A program made the position numbers and the translations under genes. Source: an uncultured Clostridia bacterium (GTDB lineage: Bacteria; Bacillota; Clostridia; Christensenellales; Borkfalkiaceae). From it: a stretch of 64,000 nt of DNA. Where the stretch lies: NCBI GenBank assembly GCA_934249265.1, contig CAKQKQ010000001.1, forward strand, positions 49,269 through 113,268. The letters are read 5' to 3'. The notes beneath the pieces were generated by a model. It had not been told where the DNA came from, did not search any database, and was given only the letters and a program-made list of their open reading frames with translations. Shown in pieces: positions 60,749 to 64,000 of this stretch (positions are counted from its first letter, which is position 1; each line of letters begins with the position of its first letter).

Positions 60749-62644
60749 ATGCAAGACAATAACAAGAAAAACAGCGCGGTAGAAAAAGCGGAAGCAATTG
60801 CAAACGGCAAAGAATGGAAGCAGTCGGAGCATACGTCTGCTGTAAAAGAGACAAACGACGTCAAAAAACCGACGAAAAAGTCAAACCAAAAGAATAATCA
60901 AGCAAAACTTAAAAAGGAAGAAAAAAACAGAGACCGCCGCATACGTTTGGCAGAAATAAGGGCGGAGAAAAAAGCGCAAAAGGAAAAACTTAAGGCTGAA
61001 AAAATAGCCGCAAAGGAAAAGAGAAAAGCCGAAATCAAAAAGATGCGTATTAAAAAAGCCGAAGAAAAGCAAAAGCGCAAAGATATGCTTAAAAAGGAAA
61101 GCAAAGAGCAGCGCGAAAAGAGAATTTTGCAAGAAAAGACGGCAAAGTTAAATGCCAAAAAAGAAATGAAAAAGGCAAAACAACAAGCCAAACTCGAAAA
61201 ACAAAGACAAAAACAATTGGCATACAACGAAAAGCAAAGAATTAAAAAGGAAAAGAGAGAGCAAAAAGCCAAGGAAAGAAGAGAGAGAAGGAAAGACAGA
61301 AAGGGTTACGGCGGCTGGCTTGCGGCGGTAATTTCACTCGGTTGCGCAGTGGTGATTTTGCTTGGCGGCGTGGCATATATGTTCTTCAACGGTTCGCCCG
61401 TCGTGGCAAACGGCAACCAAATGATGTCGCGCGCTTACGAGCAAAACTTTTATGATTTAGTGGGTTACGTCGATTCGATGGACGCAAATTTATCTAAAAT
61501 CGCGGTGAGCAACGACGACGGTAACAGACAAAAACTTCTCAACGAATTAAACGTTCAGTCAAACCTCGCCGTAGCGGACATTACCGAACTTCCGCTCGAG
61601 GACGAAAGCAGATATTACACCACTAAAATTTTAAACCAAGTGGGCGACTTTGCGGCTTATCTTTCTTCAAAACTTATCGACGGCGGCAAAGTCACTACCG
61701 ACGATATGCAAACTATTGCCGACATGCAAAAAATCGTTTCCGAAATCAAGATGAGACTCGAAGAATTATCGGCAAAACTCGGCGACGGATATTCGTTTAT
61801 GAGCATGGTCGATAAAAAGTCTGACGATTTAGTTATTTCCGAACTTAAAGACATTGAAAACATGGCTATAAATTACCCCGAAATGATTTACGACGGACCG
61901 TTTTCGGACGGACTCGAGACGAGAGAAGCAAAGGGTCTCGAGGGTAAAAAGGAAATTTCTCAAGACGAGGCAAAGGCGAAACTCGAAGAATATTTCGACA
62001 AATACGCGCTTGAAGATATCGTTTACGTGGGCGACACGCAAAACGGAAATATTCAGTCTTACAATTTTGAAGCCAAAGACAAAAACGGCGTGGGTTTGTA
62101 TGCGCAAATCACAAAGCGCGGCGGATATTTAAATATGTTCAACTTCTACAAGACGTGCGACAAGACCAATTTCGACCTCGATGCGTGTCTTGAAATCGCA
62201 CAAGAATTTTTGAACGAAATCGGCATGGAAAACATGAAAGCGGTTTGGTACAACGAGGACGGCAGAGAAGTAACCATAAACTTCGCTTACGAAATCGACG
62301 ACGTAATTTATTATTCCGATTTAATCAAGATAAACGTTTGTCAAGAAAGGGGAATAGTAAAGGGCATGGTTGCCAACAATTATATTCTCAACCACACAAA
62401 GCGTAGCGCGGTAGAAGAACAAATTACCGAAAGCGAAGCGTTAGAGGCGTTGTCGCAAGATATCGACGTGGAAAACGTGAGACTTGCGGTTGTACCGGTG
62501 GGCAACAGCAACGAAAAGTTGTGTTATGAAATAAGCGGAACTTATGACGGCAGTATGTACTTTATTTATATCGACGCCGTGACCGGCAGAGAAGTAAATA
62601 TTTTCAAGGTCGTCAAGACTACCGAAGGCACTCTTTTGGTGTAA
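60749..62644 (+). CDS. ypeB: Germination protein YpeB with extended basic N-terminal tail
   Basis: YpeB protects and localises SleB in the spore. A single transmembrane helix is at ~190-212 and the YpeB region follows (NFYDLVGYVDSMDANLSKI, then PepSY-like blocks near the C-terminus, e.g. YFIYIDAVTGREVNIFKVV). The protein is 631 residues, against ~450 for typical YpeB. The excess is an N-terminal ~186-residue tail with about 70 Lys/Arg, alternating with Glu/Gln as in a single long helix; it would lie in the forespore cytoplasm. RBS GGGAGGTTTTAA. Confidence 0.92.
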   Translation: MQDNNKKNSAVEKAEAIANGKEWKQSEHTSAVKETNDVKKPTKKSNQKNNQAKLKKEEKNRDRRIRLAEIRAEKKAQKEKLKAEKIAAKEKRKAEIKKMRIKKAEEKQKRKDMLKKESKEQREKRILQEKTAKLNAKKEMKKAKQQAKLEKQRQKQLAYNEKQRIKKEKREQKAKERRERRKDRKGYGGWLAAVISLGCAVVILLGGVAYMFFNGSPVVANGNQMMSRAYEQNFYDLVGYVDSMDANLSKIAVSNDDGNRQKLLNELNVQSNLAVADITELPLEDESRYYTTKILNQVGDFAAYLSSKLIDGGKVTTDDMQTIADMQKIVSEIKMRLEELSAKLGDGYSFMSMVDKKSDDLVISELKDIENMAINYPEMIYDGPFSDGLETREAKGLEGKKEISQDEAKAKLEEYFDKYALEDIVYVGDTQNGNIQSYNFEAKDKNGVGLYAQITKRGGYLNMFNFYKTCDKTNFDLDACLEIAQEFLNEIGMENMKAVWYNEDGREVTINFAYEIDDVIYYSDLIKINVCQERGIVKGMVANNYILNHTKRSAVEEQITESEALEALSQDIDVENVRLAVVPVGNSNEKLCYEISGTYDGSMYFIYIDAVTGREVNIFKVVKTTEGTLLV

Positions 62645-63171
62645 TTAAAGACTAAATAAAATTGCCAATAGTGGCAGAAAAGAAATAAAATATAAAATAT
62701 TAAAAAGACTGTTTTACAGCGCACGTATTGCGTAAAGCGGTCTTTTTTTGTGTTTGAACGTGGTTTTGCGGGCGTTTGACGAGTAATTAAAAAACGGCTT
62801 TTTGTGAAATGTGATTTTAATTAAAAATTTTTCTTTAAAAGCATTGACAAGATAATATTTTTATTATATTTTAAAATTGACGATTTAAAAGGTGCGGCGC
62901 ACTATCGAGCAAAAAGTAATGTGCGGTAAGTTAAAAACGAGGCGCACAAAGAGAAAACCACCGTGGCGTATAGTTGTGTAAAAACATAGCGGCATACCAT
63001 TGGGTAAAAACTACCGCGCGGCAAAACGGGGAAATTTTAAAAGCGTTTGTGCATTTGGTTTGCACTTTTCATTCGTTCGCACGTTTTGGTTTGCGCACAT
63101 TGTTTGTGTGGCGAAAGGGTAAAATTAATTAAATCGTTTAATCAAAATAAAATCATCGAAGGAGAGAAAAT
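62645..63171 (+). other. Gap between ypeB and rmuC
   Basis: About 527 bp without a gene. Apart from the terminator, it holds loosely repeated GTAAAAAC-AGCGGCATAC/CTACCGCGCGGC phrases (62950-63035) whose meaning is unclear. Confidence 0.5.
62703..62749 (+). terminator. Rho-independent terminator of sleB-ypeB
   Basis: AAAAAGACTGTTTTAC pairs with GTAAAGCGGTCTTTTT (two wobbles) around 62703-62747, then a T run. Confidence 0.85.
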
Positions 63172-64000
63172 ATGGAATACGCAATAATCATAGGCATAAT
63201 TTTAGTGCTCGTATTAAACGTCGCCGTGCTTTTAAAACTCAAGGCAAACAAAAGCGTAACGGTTTTGGACGAGAGAGACAAACGCGAAATTAAAGATTCG
63301 TTTTCGTCAAACATAAACGCAATTACCGAAGCGTTGAAATATTCGACGTATAATTCGTCGCTTGCGATGCAAGAAAAACTCAAAGCGATGAACGATAAAA
63401 TTTACGAAAATAGCGTGTTGATAGATAAAAGGTTTGAAAGCATTGAAAGAAGTCAGCGCGGTCAACTTGAAGAAATAAGGCAAACGCTTGAGCGAAACGT
63501 CAAAAACATGCAAGAGAGCAACGACAAAAAACTCAACGACATCAAGCAGACCGTCGATGAAAAACTCACCCAAACGTTAAACGATAGATTTAAAGAGTCC
63601 TTTAAATATCTCACGGAAGAACTTGAAAAAGTGACCAAAACGGTGGGCGAAATGCAGTCTATATCCAAAGATGTGGGCAATTTAACGAAGGTGTTGTCAA
63701 ACGTAAAAACCACGGGTATTTTCGGTGAAATTCAACTCGGCGCGATTATCGAGCAAGTTTTGTCGCCTGACCAATATGTAAAAAACGTCGTCACCAACAA
63801 AAACGGTCGCGACCCCGTCGAGTTTGCGGTAAAAATGCCCGGGAATGGCAGCGATTACGTGCTTATGCCCATCGATTCTAAATTCCCTTACACCATTTAC
63901 AACGATATGAAAGCCGCTTACGAAAAGAACGATTTTTCCACCTATAACGACAAGCAAAAAGAGTTAATTCAAAGGATAAAGGGTATGGCGAAGGATATAA
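63172..64000 (+). CDS. rmuC: DNA recombination protein RmuC (3' truncated)
   Basis: 276 codons before the window ends. N-terminal membrane anchor (YAIIIGIILVLVLNVAVLL), a long coiled coil (~40-175), then the RmuC nuclease-like core start: NVKTTGIFGEIQLGAIIEQVLSPDQY, FAVKMPG and PIDSKFPY. RmuC limits DNA inversions and is predicted to be a restriction-like nuclease. RBS GAAGGAGAGAAAAT. The end lies outside the window. Confidence 0.95.
   Translation, partial: MEYAIIIGIILVLVLNVAVLLKLKANKSVTVLDERDKREIKDSFSSNINAITEALKYSTYNSSLAMQEKLKAMNDKIYENSVLIDKRFESIERSQRGQLEEIRQTLERNVKNMQESNDKKLNDIKQTVDEKLTQTLNDRFKESFKYLTEELEKVTKTVGEMQSISKDVGNLTKVLSNVKTTGIFGEIQLGAIIEQVLSPDQYVKNVVTNKNGRDPVEFAVKMPGNGSDYVLMPIDSKFPYTIYNDMKAAYEKNDFSTYNDKQKELIQRIKGMAKDI

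Overview
The window looks like a chromosomal segment of an uncultured, low-to-mid GC, anaerobic, endospore-forming member of the Clostridia. Direct evidence is the presence of spo0A, spoIIR, a sleB-ypeB pair, a SipL-like DUF3794/LysM coat morphogenesis gene and veg, together with a rubrerythrin, Gram-positive lipoprotein signals, strong AGGAGG-type ribosome binding sites and TTGACA/TATAAT promoters. The species cannot be named from the sequence alone. No tRNA, rRNA or CRISPR array was seen.

Layout. 1-5.8 kb (+): end of a carbohydrate ABC transporter locus (truncated MalG-type permease, MsmK/UgpC-type ATPase with a ~160-residue insertion, SGNH-hydrolase lipoprotein) followed, after a repeat-filled gap, by a GH2 glycosidase. 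6-10 kb (-): a lipoprotein and two tandem mgtE magnesium transporter genes. 10.5-18.8 kb (+): addB-addA recombination nuclease, a membrane protein and a DnaQ-type exonuclease. 19.5-24 kb (+): secreted M6-like metalloprotease, a pair of paralogous CxxC/DUF4190 membrane proteins, and a DUF2752 protein. 24.2-31.8 kb (+): the classic rpsB-tsf-pyrH-frr-uppS-cdsA-dxr-rseP cluster, linking translation, UMP synthesis, isoprenoid/undecaprenyl and phospholipid synthesis and regulated membrane proteolysis. 32-36.4 kb (+): a 56-residue Cys-rich small protein, an SPFH/zinc-ribbon protein, a DUF1858 protein, a zinc-ribbon membrane protein and a cyclophilin-like lipoprotein.

36.5-39.0 kb (-) is an accessory island: a tightly coupled DUF4417 / stand-alone Ntox50-type toxin domain / acidic small protein operon next to an XRE-ImmA regulator pair with a perfect consensus promoter and an 18-bp palindromic operator. 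A separate consensus promoter on the other strand between the two operons appears to make a ~70-nt hairpin RNA. This is the best candidate for an undescribed system in the window.

39.1-42.6 kb (-): rubrerythrin with one or two tiny genes behind it, YugP-type metallopeptidase, GtrA-like protein and an unknown gene. 42.8-47.8 kb (+): unknown coiled-coil protein, then a B12-type radical SAM / DUF2344 / RNase E/G operon. 48-51.6 kb (-): HSL-type esterase, unknown protein, Asn/Gly-rich protein, plus a structured intergenic repeat homologous to the one at 3.6-3.9 kb. 51.7-64 kb (+): lipoprotein, small XRE regulator, spo0A, zinc-ribbon acidic protein, veg, sipL-like gene, ispE, spoIIR, sleB-ypeB (YpeB carries a long, strongly basic N-terminal tail) and the start of rmuC, which runs off the window.
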